64,000 nt of DNA from Lucinisca nassula (Eukaryota > Mollusca > Bivalvia > Lucinida > Lucinidae). Made by a program: the position numbers and the translations under genes. The DNA lies in assembly GCA_963580285.1 (NCBI GenBank), contig OY757010.1, positions 66,486,406 through 66,550,405 of the forward strand. The letters run 5' to 3'. Positions 10,982 to 20,769 of this stretch are shown in pieces (the first letter of the stretch is position 1; the number at the start of each line of letters is the position of its first letter). The notes under the pieces were generated by a model. The model saw nothing but the letters and a program-made list of their open reading frames with translations, had not been told where the DNA came from and searched no databases.

Positions 10982-11472
10982 AAAATGACTGGGATAAAAA
11001 ACGGGTTATTTGGATAAAGATCGATGATGAGAAACTTGAAAATTTCCCAGAGATGACTGAGGATGAACTCGGGGATTTGAAACTGGGTATTTACCAGCTG
11101 AAACAAGCCAAATCCTACACAGATGAACATTTTGACGACAATGGACCATATGAGATGATGGCACACAAAGAAGAAGATGGTGTTCTCAAAGCACAGATAC
11201 GTTCTTGCCACATGTCTAATAAAACATATAACATGTGGGTTGAATATACACAAGGACTGAACCCAATCACTGGGTGGTATTGTGGGTGCAGAAGTGGAGC
11301 TCGTACCGTGGGATGTTGCGCACATGTGGCTTCTGTTCTCTGGTATTTGGGATATTACCGGAACATAACAGAAAATAGTGAAGCAAAACCAAGCCGGGAA
11401 CATATTGATTTTGTTTATGATGCTGCTGTTGACACATGGAGTACATCTAGCGATTCAGAGGAAGATCAGTAA
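10982..11472 (+). pseudogene. SWIM zinc finger C-terminal part of the transposase
   Basis: After the inserted element the frame resumes at NDWDKKRVIWIKIDDEKLEN and is open to the stop at 11470. It holds WYCGCRSGARTVGCCAHVAS, a CxC-x8-CxH SWIM finger, which binds DNA or protein in transposases such as MULE and Zisupton types. The tail is acidic and Ser-rich (STSSDSEEDQ). The fusion of a DDE_Tnp_4-like core with a SWIM finger in one gene is supported by order and by the same pair in the inverted left copy. Confidence 0.75.
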
Positions 11473-11517
11473 ATTAACAAATTCTTAAACATGTCGTGAG
11501 ACCATACAGGTTTATAT

Positions 11518-11724
11518 TTAACCCTTGTCCTGCTAATCCCGGATATGCCTTATCTTTGAAACAATGTAGATCCAGATCAGATGGCTTCTGACATCTGATC
11601 AGGATCTACATTGTTTGCCATTCAGATTGTGAATTTGTTGCAATAATTTGCATCAAGTAATCTGATTGGCTGATAATCGGTAGTGGGTGTGGCATATATG
11701 AATATTCAGCAGGACAAGGGTTAA
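11518..11724. mobile_element. MITE-B copy
   Basis: It begins TTAACCCTTGTCCTGCT and ends AGCAGGACAAGGGTTAA. The centre is a hairpin of GTAGATCCAGATCAGATGGC and its near-complement. Similar copies occur at 13271, 56545, 57563, 58505 and elsewhere. It lies between the SWIM stop and the right arm. Confidence 0.85.
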
Positions 11725-11861
11725 GCACAGTATCAGTCTAAAATGAGGTTCCACAACATGAGCAAAGCCTGCTTTGGTGGTCAAAAATGTTTGACGGTTG
11801 ACAAATGTTCCATTTGCACCTGGAAATTAAGAGTTCATATATAACCAAAGAAAAAGGAAAT

Positions 11862-12510
11862 ACTAGCATGCACTATTAAATCAAATGACTTCCTTGTCCA
11901 CATCTATTTAATAATATTTGCATGGAATCGGTTTATTCACTTTCTAATGAAGTTGTGAGTACTACAAACGGATAAATGCACTCCGATTTAAAAAAAAATG
12001 GGTAAAATCCAATTTCAGGGGTAGGTAACTCTTAAAATTTATGAACTAACAATAATTCTGACATATACCTAAAATGACTATTACATCAACATTACATTTA
12101 TGAAAGATCTTTGAAATAAGTTGAAAACTGTAAAGGTGTTGTGGTTTTTCGTAAAGTTGGGGAATAAAAATTACTGATATTTGGGTACAACTTACAAGCG
12201 CGTATAAACTCTTCTCTTGTTTGATATTTATAAGACTGTTATCACCGGCTGTTATGCCTAAAAGGGTAGTAAGCATACGGCAAACATCGCCTCCAGTCAT
12301 ACACTTTGAACAAAAATAATAGCATTTTTGTTGGTATATCCTTGATGGGGTGACATTACCCCACCCACTTTAATAGTGTATACAGCAAAAACCAGTGAAC
12401 CAAAGAGTCTAAAAATTCACCATTAGACAGTCAACATGTACCAATTTGAAGCTACAAAGTTTAAAGGAAATCGGTTGTGGCCATGAAAACAGCCTTATAG
12501 AGACTGCTCC
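11862..12510 (-). repeat. Right long inverted repeat of the DDE/SWIM element
   Basis: This is the partner of 8208-8855. It ends AGAGACTGCTCC, directly followed by the TTTGACCTATTTAGCAT that begins a satellite monomer. The inward 84-residue frame at 12046-12300 mirrors that of the left arm. Confidence 0.9.
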
Positions 12511-12600
12511 TTTGACCTATTTAGCATGGGTTCGACCTTGAAAATAAGGCCAAGGTCGCAAAAACCTAATTGTTTCTTCATCCTGTGTCCATGTTTTCTA
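12511..12600 (+). repeat. Satellite monomer remnant right of the DDE/SWIM element
   Basis: TTTGACCTATTTAGCAT, AAAATAAGGCCAAGGTC and TTCATCCTGTGTCC continue the monomer cut at 8207. Similarity ends near 12600. Confidence 0.8.
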
Positions 12601-12605
12601 ATAAC

Positions 12606-13056
12606 AACACTGACAGCTTCACATGGGCTTATAAAAATGTCTTTTAATAGTGTGCACTGACATATTCACGCGGCTTGTAACAATGTCTTCTAATACTCAC
12701 ACACTGACAGCTTCACAGGAGCTTGTGACAATGCCTTCTTATAGTCACACTGACAGGTTCACAGAGGCTTGTAAAATGTCTTCTAATAATAACACTGACA
12801 GGTTCGCAGGGGCTTGTAACAATGCATTCTAATAGTCAAACTGACAGGTCCACAGGGGCTTTTGTAACAAAGTCTTCTAAAGTGTGCACTGACAGGATAA
12901 CAGGGGCTTGTAACAATGTCTCCTAATAATCACACTCATAGGTTCACAGGCGCGTGTAACATTGCCTTTTATTAGTCATACTGAAAGTTTCACAGGGGCC
13001 TGTAATAATGTCTTAATCTGATAGTGCACACTGACAGGTTCATAGAGGCTTAACAA
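12606..13056. repeat. Minisatellite, ~46 bp unit, about ten copies
   Basis: The unit reads CTGACAGGTTCACAGGGGCT, then TGTAACAATGTCTTCTAATA with variants. Unit lengths vary by a few bases, so no shared frame runs through it and the small open frames here are not genes. Confidence 0.9.
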
Positions 13057-13135
13057 GTTTATTGATAAATTGCATAAAAATTACCAAGAATGTAAAAGCC
13101 TTTCCTTATATGTTCCTAGAAGACACCAACTCTAT

Positions 13136-13224
13136 GGGGCGCCATTTTTACTATTTAATCCATATTTCGATTTATGGATATTAGGAATATCATTAATAAG
13201 GAATAAATAGCAAAACGGCGCCAC
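13136..13224. mobile_element. Short foldback MITE with GGCGCC ends
   Basis: The left arm GGCGCCATTTTTACTATTTA is matched in inverted form by TAAATAGCAAAACGGCGCC at the right. The same end type (GGTGCC-TTTTTACTATTT) bounds the GATATC foldback elements at 18.2-19.7 kb, so this may be a minimal member of that family. Confidence 0.65.
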
Positions 13225-13270
13225 ATACAACTTCGCACCAGACATTTATTTATATGAGCCACACAAAAGT

Positions 13271-13457
13271 TAACCCTTATTTTGCTGTTCACGACAACCC
13301 CTATCTTTGGAAACAGTGTAGATCCAGATCAGATCAGGATCTACACTGTTTGACATTCAGTTTAGGATTTGTAAGAACAAATTACATCAAGTAATCTGAC
13401 TGGGTCAAAGTCAGAAATTGATGTGGCTTAGATGAATATTCAGCAAGATAAGGGTTA
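13271..13457. mobile_element. MITE-B copy
   Basis: It begins TTAACCCTTATTTTGCTG and ends CAGCAAGATAAGGGTTAA, with a shortened central hairpin (GATCCAGATCAGATCAGGATC) compared with other copies. Confidence 0.85.
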
Positions 13458-13529
13458 AAATGTGTCAAGACGTACGCACTTTAAAGACTCAATTTGGCCC
13501 AGTCACACCCTATTGCCCTCCCTTTCCGA

Positions 13530-13625
13530 CTGAAGAGGGAGGGCAGGGCTGGGCAGGGCTGGGCAGGGAGCAGAGTAGGGCAGGACAGTGCGGGTCAATG
13601 AGCAGGGCAGGGCTAGGCATGTTGA
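13530..13625. repeat. GC-rich minisatellite of GGGCAGGGCT units
   Basis: Short G-rich units of about 10 bp recur, with decay toward the right. It is flanked by sequence without recognised features. Confidence 0.8.
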
Positions 13626-13861
13626 GTGATAATATGCAGTCAGGATTGTATGCTCAACTAGAGCTCAAATGAGCCTGCATTCCCACTCTATCAGAATACA
13701 TATTTCGTGTTTGCGTGAAAAAGATTTTGATCAGTGGTCTCTTAACAGTACTCAGTAGAGAATCTGGCCAGACTGCAATGGATTTTTGCTGAACACACAG
13801 ATCTGAAGACACGTTCCTTAGCAACAAAAATATGTGGGTATTGGGTGATTTCCTTATTTCT

Positions 13862-13935
13862 CAATATAAATCTATCTTGTGGGTACTACTTAGAACTGCC
13901 TCGGCGCGGCGGTTCTGGTGAATACCAAAAACATA
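13862..13935. mobile_element. MITE-A relic
   Basis: The hairpin core is recognisable as CTTGTGGGTACTACTTAGAA, then GCCTCGGCGCGGCGGTTCTG. The outer parts are lost. It lies about 115 bp before the first recognised P450 exon. Confidence 0.6.
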
Positions 13936-14050
13936 GGTTTTGTGGAGAACTGGCAAAAATTATCCTTCAGTTATCACAAAACACCCGCCCCTTAACTGTT
14001 TCTATGAAATTCTCTGTAGATGCCTTGATTTACTTTTATGTATACCTCAG

Positions 14051-14154
14051 GGGATGCAAGCTAAAAGACGTCTGATTGAAGAACTTCGGCAGTTGATTGT
14101 CTATAACAAGAAGCATGGTTCCTGTGTACCAACCCCGGTAATGGATTCCTACAG
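14051..14154 (+). CDS. CYP26-like cytochrome P450, exon with G-helix region (partial gene)
   Basis: After a pyrimidine-rich stretch ending in CTCAG, the frame reads GMQAKRRLIEELRQLIVYNK and continues to a consensus donor (ACAG|GTAAGC at 14155). In CYP26 proteins the segment GMKARNLI precedes the I-helix by a similar distance. The exon ends in phase 2 and the next recognised exon (20442) begins with the one base needed, giving a Ser codon across the joint. Earlier exons were not found in the window. The exon end is repeated many times downstream as a minisatellite, so the true donor could be any of several units. Confidence 0.6.
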
Positions 14155-15110
14155 GTAAGCAGAATGGTTCCAGTATACCAACCCTGGCAATGGATTTCCA
14201 CATGTAGGTAACAGGGTTCCAGTGTACCAACCTAATAATGGATTCCTAAAGGTAAGGAGCACAAGTGTACATACTGGTTATGGATTCCTACGGGTAAACA
14301 GAATGGTTTCAGTATACCTAGGGGTAAATAGCATGGTTCCAGTGTACACTGTTCAAACCCCAGTAATGCCCCCTACAGGTAAGTAGAATCATTCAAGTGT
14401 ATACTTACGCCGGCCATGGATTCCCACAGGAAAGCATAATCAGTCCAGTGTACCATCCCAGTAATAGATAATTAACATGGTTCCAGTGTACCTACCCACA
14501 GTCATGCATTCCTACAGTCAGTAGTAGGGTTCTAGTGTACCAAACCCATCATAGTTTCAAATAAGTAAATAAAATGGTTTTAGTGTACCAACTCCATTCA
14601 TTGATTCCTACAAGTATATATGCAACATAATTTCAATTTACCAACCACGCTAATGGATTCCTACAGGTATGCGGCATGATTCCAGTGTACCAACCCTCGA
14701 AATGAATTCCTTTTTGTAAGCAGTATGATTCCAGTGCTAAAACCATGGTAATGAATTGCTACAGGTAAGCGAGCATGGTTCCAGTATACAAACTCTGGTC
14801 ATGTATTTCTACAGGTAAGGATAAGGGTTTCAGTGCACCAAAACTGATCCTTGGTTCCTTCAAGTAATTAGCATAGTTCTAGTGTACCAACTTCGGTCAT
14901 GGATACCTTTAGGTAAGCAGCATTGTTTCAGTCTGGGTTTCATACACGGGAACAGCTCTAGCTAGTGTACCAACCCCTGGTTATGAGTTCCTACAGTTAA
15001 ACACCATTTGTTCCAGTTTAACAACTCTGGTAATGGATCCATACAGGTTAGCGGCATGGTTCTTGTGTACCCCATCCAGGTACAGGATTCCTATGTACAG
15101 TTCCAGCGTA
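14106..15110 (+). repeat. Minisatellite of exon-end plus splice-donor units (~48 bp)
   Basis: About twenty units resemble the last part of the exon at 14051-14154 with its donor: GGTTCCAGTGTACCAACCCC, then GTAATGGATTCCTACAGGTA and AGCAGCAT. Strong donor matches (CTACAGGTAAG) survive at about 14154, 14378, 14763 and 14813. Others have decayed, for example to CTAAAGGTAAGG at 14238 or CTACAGTTAAAC at 14980. Two further units lie at about 15305-15375 beyond an inserted repeat. Confidence 0.85.
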
Positions 15111-15136
15111 CCAACACTGGTATAGAAAGTAGAAGT

Positions 15137-15308
15137 AAAACAAAGATCAGGAATCGATACAATTAACTTTCTCCACCCATCAAAGACACCAAAGGGAAAG
15201 AAACACAAACATTAAGCGACCAGACCATGCACTGAAACCCTTATCTTTACCTGTAGACGCTACACAGACTTCTATTTAAAAATAGTAGGTCTTTGTAGGC
15301 GTCTAACA
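15137..15308. repeat. Dispersed repeat and hairpin splitting the donor minisatellite
   Basis: 15137-15250 resembles 5500-5620 in the Gypsy block. It is followed by a hairpin at 15250-15308 (GTAGACGCTACACAGACTTC and its near-complement). The donor minisatellite resumes after it. Confidence 0.55.
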
Positions 15309-15464
15309 CCGGTATGGAAGCCTGCAGGTAAACAGCATTGATTTCCACAGGTAAGCAGCATTGTCCAGTTTGCCGCCCCCGATAAAAGTTGATTCAAATG
15401 CAACATCAAGCCTTAGCAGAAAAAAATCGTAATAAAAAAGAAAATGTTGAATGCTATGCACTAG

Positions 15465-15742
15465 TCATTTGTAACCCGGCCCCCCACCTACGGGGATGGG
15501 TGGGGGATAGCGGGGCTTATGTGCGGGGAAGTTACCCACTGTTTTCCCCGGCAGGGCCGGGTTAATGCAGGGGTTTTGATATTATGCAAACATACCCCAG
15601 TGGAATTAACTATTATAAACAGCGGGGCAATGGCATTCAGGAGGTCCCCGCAGTGCAGGGCTTCTAGCAGGGCTGTGAAAAGTGAAAAGTCAGTGTCCCC
15701 GCTATCCCCGTAGGTGGGTGAGCAGTGGTTACAAATGACTGG
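15465..15742. mobile_element. GC-rich TIR element with 8-bp flank duplication
   Basis: The ends are inverted over about 50 bases: TCATTTGTAACC at the left, then CCCACCTACGGGGAT, mirrored at the right by ATCCCCGTAGGTGGGTG and GGTTACAAATGA. TGCACTAG flanks both sides (15457-15464 and 15743-15750), so an 8-bp target duplication as made by hAT-type transposases is likely. It is far more GC-rich than its surroundings and has no coding frame. Confidence 0.75.
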
Positions 15743-16087
15743 TGCACTAGATCTAGTTGTGATTAAAATTTAGAAGGTAAAGTAAATTAGTAATAAATAA
15801 GCAAACATTATGCCATATATATAGCTGGGCAATATTTTGGAAATCATTGCATTTTGTATAAAGGAATCGAAAGCAAAAATTCGCCAAATTAGGAGGAATT
15901 TGTTCACACTGTCAAAGCCATCCTAAGAACAAAGGACCTGTTAGCATCGGTATAATTTGCACTGGATCTTGTTTTGGAGTTTAACAACATTCTATTCAAC
16001 CTTTACAATGCTCTGGGCTAGTTTTGCAGACGACAATAGCTTGTATTTGTCTTATTTTTCCCAGGAAATAGGACTTGGCATCTCCAA

Positions 16088-16797
16088 CCGGGAAACGTAC
16101 GTCACCAAGATGTTACACAGAAAACCAAGGCAGTCGCCATCTTGAAAGGAACTAGTGTTTCTGTGTTAAACGGACAATTTAAGCACAATCTTGACATAGC
16201 TGTTATCGCTATAAACAGTTCATGTACAACAATGCTCCAGAGTGGGAGCTGTCTTCGTAAGTGACATGAGAGTGCAAATTGCAACCGCCTGCTCATCTGG
16301 CCACCACTATTATCAGAGATACATGTAACCTTTTAGAGAATTTGGCGCCGTTTACCCTGATTTTCAGGTTGTCATGAGAAACAAATATATGGCGGTTTTC
16401 AGAGTGTGTAAGAATCTTCTTTCTGATCCAGTGTTAACGATACTATTCAATAAAAATAAAGACCTCTATGGTATTTTTCTTCTGAAAAAAGCCATGTACT
16501 TGTTATAAGAGGATTAATGAAAACACTGTGCTGCTTCATATGAGCGATTTTCATATCCAGAATGTTGACGAATGGATCGTTGAACTGAACTAAATCCGAC
16601 ATGTTCATCCATATTCTACATAAAGCCTGCACAAATTTCTTTTTGCTACCAAAACATTGTAATTATGATAATAGCTAAGTCAAGATTGTGCTTAAATTAT
16701 CTGTTTAACACAAACACACTTACCGAAGCGAGAGTTCCTTTCAAGATGGCGACTGCCTTGGTGTTTCTGTGTGACCATGTCATGACGTAAGTTCCCC
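16088..16797. mobile_element. Inverted-repeat element with ~125 bp arms
   Basis: 16088-16210 is the inverted partner of 16667-16797; both contain AAGGCAGTCGCCATCTTGAA or its complement. About 455 bp lie between, including AATATATGGCGGTTTTCAG, with no recognised coding. The arms differ at many bases, so the element is old. Confidence 0.7.
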
Positions 16798-16808
16798 CCC
16801 CCTTGATC

Positions 16809-17003
16809 GCATGTGAATGTCTCATATTTTTGCTGAAAGACATGTGAGTTGCTTATCTTTTTTACCAGCAATATTAGATACTCCAGTTTCAAGAACAAGT
16901 AACGTTTTTAGCACTACTGAGTGTTTTGAACTACTGGGCATGTGAATGTCTCATATTTTTGCTGAAAGACATGTGAGTTGCTTATCTTTTTTACCAGCAA
17001 TAT
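16809..17003 (+). repeat. Direct repeat, 2 x ~63 bp, 130 bp apart
   Basis: The sequence from CATGTGAATGTCTCATATTT to TTTTACCAGCAATAT occurs at 16809-16871 and again at 16939-17002, almost unchanged. It may be a local duplication. Confidence 0.9.
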
Positions 17004-17325
17004 CCAGGATACACAGGATCCAGCTGAAAACCAACATTACTGATACCATGCATTGTAAACTATTTTTCATTTCCATTTTATCTCCTGTATTCTTAATTCA
17101 GATTTCTAAATTCAGATTTCTGAAATTCAAAATTTCTGAATTACCAATTCTGAATTTCAAATTCAGATCTTAACCAATATAAAATTTCAACTGAGAGACT
17201 TAATTTGTCAATCTTTTCAGGATAAAATGCTGCTGTAATTCAATTTACAGGCAGCATGTATTTTTTTTCTTTTGATTGGTAATTGATTTCAGGCTTATTT
17301 AAATACTTTCCCAGAAATTTAAATT
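17004..17325. other. Intronic stretch without a recognised feature
   Basis: AT-rich sequence with short imperfect repeats of TTCTAAATTCAGATTTCTGAA near 17100-17160. No coding was seen. Confidence 0.5.
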
Positions 17326-17329
17326 CTAT

Positions 17330-18187
17330 GGCAAGCCTTTTTACTATTTATTGAAGATTTCATATATCGTGTATAATAAGGTATTTAATATATTATATAG
17401 GATTTAAGACATCTAAATCACCAAATAAGATAACTTATATAGTATATAAGATGTGTGATAAGGGATATAAGATATCTTATATGGGATATAAGATATCTCA
17501 TATGGGAAAATAGATACCTGAATTATCCAAACATAAAAGATACCTTATATGCTATATAAGATATCTAAAATGATGAATATGATATCTTAGACAGTATATA
17601 AGATATCTTATATAGTGACAAAGATTTCTAATATACTAGATTAGATATCTTATATGTTTAGCTAAATCAGATATCTTCTATGGAACAGAAGATATATTAT
17701 ATACTATATTAGCTATCTTATGTAGTAAATGAGATATCTTATATATTTTGATAAATCAGATATCTGATATACTTTACATCTTATATCCCAAATAAGATAT
17801 CTAATATAAAATATATGATATCTTATATGCTATATAAGATACCTTATATTTTGCTATATGAGATATCTTATATGTTAAATAAGATATCTTATATATTCAT
17901 CCTACCGTATATAAGATATATTATGTAGCGTATAATATATCTAAATTACTATATTATATATCTTAATTGTTATATAAGATATCTTATTTAGTGAAGGTAA
18001 TAAAAATATCTTATTTAATAAATGTAAGATATCTTATTTAACCTATAAGTTCTCTTACATAAGATATATGCTCAAACATATGAGATATTTTACTTACTAA
18101 TTTAGTTATCTTTTATATCATACAAGATACCTAATATAGTTTATAAGATATCTTATTTATTATATCAGATGCTTTTCAGAATAAATA
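17330..18187. repeat. GATATC palindrome array 1 (AAGATATCTTATAT type)
   Basis: About 830 bp consists of variants of the self-complementary motif ATATAAGATATCTTATAT, spaced roughly 20-30 bp. It is bounded by CCTTTTTACTATTTATT at the left and AATAAATAGTAAA at the right, which are inverted to each other. It therefore looks like a foldback element whose interior is itself made of small palindromes. Confidence 0.8.
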
Positions 18188-19139
18188 GTAAATTATGAGG
18201 TGCCGTTATACTATTTTAAAATTAATGATATCTACAATATAAGTATAGGATATCAATAAATATTATTAGATATCTATAAATAATACTAGAAATCTATTAG
18301 TTATTTTATGATATCCATAATATGTAAAGGGATATCTATAATTCCAATTATAGATATCCATTATTCGATATATAGATTCAAATATTGAAAAATATTTTAG
18401 GTTATCAATAATTACATTTATTGATATCCATAATTTATCACATGACGTCTTTGATAAGCAGTAGATAACATCGATTAATAAAAATCATATGATCACACGT
18501 GTAATAATACTTTGGCGGGACGACATCCATGTCAACAATGCATTTTTTGTAGAAACTTGTCAAATTCGAAGGCGATAAAATCCAATTTAAAGTGGTCATA
18601 TGATAAGAGAATCTTACACTTGTTGTCATTTCATATGAAATTTATGAAACTTGCCAAAGGCTCGTTTCATAAATTTCATATGAAATGACCACTTGTGTAA
18701 GATCCTCTATATATTATCTGATATCCATTATTGAAAATTGTGATATCTATAATTCAGCCTTTTAAATGATATCTATGATTGAATTTATAGATATCTATAT
18801 ATGCAAAGGAATAATTGATATCATAAAACAAATTTATAGATAACAAGAAATATATATTACATATCATTGATTTCATTTTCTGATATAAAAAATACTGATA
18901 ATTATAGATATCAATAATGTTAATTATAGATATCTCGAAATTGTTTTAAATAGTAAAATGGAACCCAATAGTAAATGGTTAGCCGTAGAACTCCAAAATG
19001 CGTAGTAGAGTGTAATTAGACACTCGATTTTGACTAATGTCATAATATCTCATTTTTTAAAGTGACACAAGATATAAAAGCAACTTAAAGCAGCTACTTT
19101 TCATTTTTGTTTTGAAGCCCTCATTTGCATTTGCATTTG
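18188..19139. repeat. GATATC foldback element, copy 2, with insertion
   Basis: Inverted ends GGTGCCGTTATACTATTT (18199) and AAATAGTAAAATGGAACCC (to 18966) enclose variants of GATATCTATAATT. The segment and its right flank to about 19127 are repeated as copy 3. About 270 bp at 18438-18708 are absent from copy 3 and are a separate insertion. Confidence 0.8.
18438..18708. mobile_element. Insertion with 45-bp hairpin inside foldback copy 2
   Basis: Compared with copy 3 the segment is extra. Its right half is a hairpin: GTCATTTCATATGAAATTTA and its complement with a GCCAAAGGC loop region at 18650-18665. Its nature is unknown. Confidence 0.65.
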
Positions 19140-19889
19140 ATTTTCAGAATAAATAATAAATTATGAGGTGCTGTTTTTACTTTTTTATTGAATTTCAAGA
19201 TATCTATAAATAAAATAATGATATCTATAATAAAAATATATGATATCAATAAATATTATTAGATATCTATAATTTATTTATGATATCTATAATATGTTAA
19301 TGGATATCTATAATTCCAATTATAGATATCTATTATTTGATATATATAGATATCAAATATTGAAAAAACATTTTAGGATATCAATAATTACATTTATTGA
19401 TATCTATGATATATTTTCTGATATCCATTTATGAAAATTGTGATATCTATAATTCAGCCTTTTAAATAATATCTATAATTGGATTTTTTGATATCTCTAT
19501 TTGCAAAGGAATAATGAATATCATAAAACAAATTTGTAGATATCAAGGAATATATATTACATATCATTGATTACGTTTTATGATATGATAATTATATATA
19601 TCAATAATGTTAATTATGGATATCTATAATTTGATTTATAGATATCTTTAATTTGATTTATTGTTATATATAAGAAAATAATAGATATCTCGAATTGTAT
19701 TAAATAGTAAAAAGGGCACCCTGTAGTAAATGGTTTGCCATAGAACTCCAAAATTCGTAGTAGAATGTAATTAGACACTCGATTTTTACTTATGTCATAA
19801 TACGTCTGTTTTTAAAGTGACACAAGATATTAAAGTAATTTAAAGGAGCTACTTTTCATTTTTGTTTTGAAGCCCTCATTTGCGAACAA
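19140..19889. repeat. GATATC foldback element, copy 3
   Basis: It has the same order as copy 2: GAATAAATAATAAATTATGA, then inverted ends GGTGCTGTTTTTACTTTTTT (19167) and TAAATAGTAAAAAGGGCACC (to 19720), then the shared flank ending AGCCCTCATTTGC. The interior is again GATATCTATAATT variants. Copies 2 and 3 are thus a tandem duplication of a foldback element plus flank. Confidence 0.8.
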
Positions 19890-20219
19890 TAAGAACTCCA
19901 CCTCTCTTCACCTGAGTTAACTTATAACACTGAAGGGTGAAAGCTGAAAAGGTGAAAATGATTTAAATATCATAGCCAGGTGGTAGGTATGATTAGGTGA
20001 GTAGGTGGATGGATGGATGGATGGCAGGCACACGCTTTAACATATCATGATATTTTGGCACTTAAATGTTTGACAGGATATAAGAAATCAAGCACTCTAC
20101 TACAAATTTTGAAATTCAGAATTCCGGGGAAGAATCATCATCATGAGATCATTGTATAAAATGGACTCGACACTAAACATTTGAATTTAATAGATAGTTT
20201 TATGATCCACATGCGTATA

Positions 20220-20382
20220 TACAGTAAAATTCGTATTATAAGACCACCTTTGTGACTGTTCCCAAAGTTGGTCTCTTTTTAGAAGACACTGAGTGCAGAA
20301 AACACACAGAAAGAAAGACTTAAACCTTTAAACTCTTTTTTTTAAAAGAGAATTGGCTTAGCTTGCAGTGGTCTTAATAACT
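20220..20382. mobile_element. MITE-E copy (Tc1/mariner-like ends, right end decayed)
   Basis: It starts TACAGTAAAATTCGTATTAT, then AAGACCACCTTTG, and ends near CAGTGGTCTTAATAA. The second copy at 62178-62400 has the clear mirrored end TTTTACTGTATA. TA at the edge fits Tc1/mariner-type insertion. It lies just before a P450 exon. Confidence 0.65.
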
Positions 20383-20441
20383 CGCCGTGGTTATGTAGTT
20401 TATGTTTTTTTTTTTTTTTTTTTTTTGCTTCCGTTTTGCAG

Positions 20442-20769
20442 TTTAGCATGCGAGAGACTGGGTACCGATGACGAAATGGAGGTTTCTGAAGGGATGTTAG
20501 ATATTTTATTTGCCGGACACGAGACTGTGGCGAGTGTCACAACAAGCGCTGTTATGCTGCTGGGAAAGCATAAGGAGGTGGTTGAGAAAATACGTGAGGA
20601 ACTCGTCGAAAATAACATAGCCTGTGACAATGAACAGACTTTCCATGATCTTAGCTACCAGAAAATAGGCGAGCTGAAATATTTGCATTATGTAGTGAAG
20701 GAAATTTTGCGGCTATGTCCACCAGTTGGAGGAGGGTTCAGGAAAGCGTTGAGAGATTTTGAACTCGGG
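20442..20769 (+). CDS. CYP26-like cytochrome P450, I-helix and K-helix exon
   Basis: The exon follows a long T-run and TTTTGCAG and ends GAACTCGGG|GTATGT. It encodes the I-helix oxygen-binding motif (LFAGHET, consensus A/G-G-x-E/D-T) and the K-helix ExxR (KEILRLCPP). GGGFRKALRDFELG follows; it matches the PGGFRVALKTFELNG region typical of CYP26, the retinoic-acid hydroxylases of bilaterians. It ends in phase 0 and joins the exon at 22183, which begins GYLIPKGW. CYP26-like relatives in molluscs need not use retinoic acid, so no symbol is given. Confidence 0.85.

Larger units (their letters stand above)
8208..12510. mobile_element. Palindromic DDE/SWIM DNA transposon (head-to-head composite)
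   Basis: The ends are inverted repeats of about 650 bp starting GGAGCAGTCTCTAT. Outside them, the flanks ACAAAA and TTTGACC rejoin to the exact satellite sequence ACAAAATTTGACC, so the insertion point is clear. Between the arms lies a plus-strand DDE plus SWIM transposase (9219-11472) and, to its left, an inverted degraded copy of parts of the same gene (8855-8938 and 9018-9195). The element thus looks like two copies joined head to head and both lacking their 5' parts. A tandem-repeat element and a MITE-B have inserted in the right half. Confidence 0.8.

Noticed and set aside
10840..11403. 187-codon minus-strand frame
   Set aside because: It is the antisense of the SWIM part and of the inserted element; the plus strand carries the recognised SWIM motif.
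12606..13056. Possible CRISPR-like array of regular repeats
   Set aside because: Units are directly adjacent with no unique spacers, and the DNA is eukaryotic; it is a minisatellite.
15957..16145. 62-codon frame considered as an upstream P450 exon (signal anchor)
   Set aside because: It lies downstream of the 14051 exon, shows no P450 motif and runs into an inverted-repeat element.
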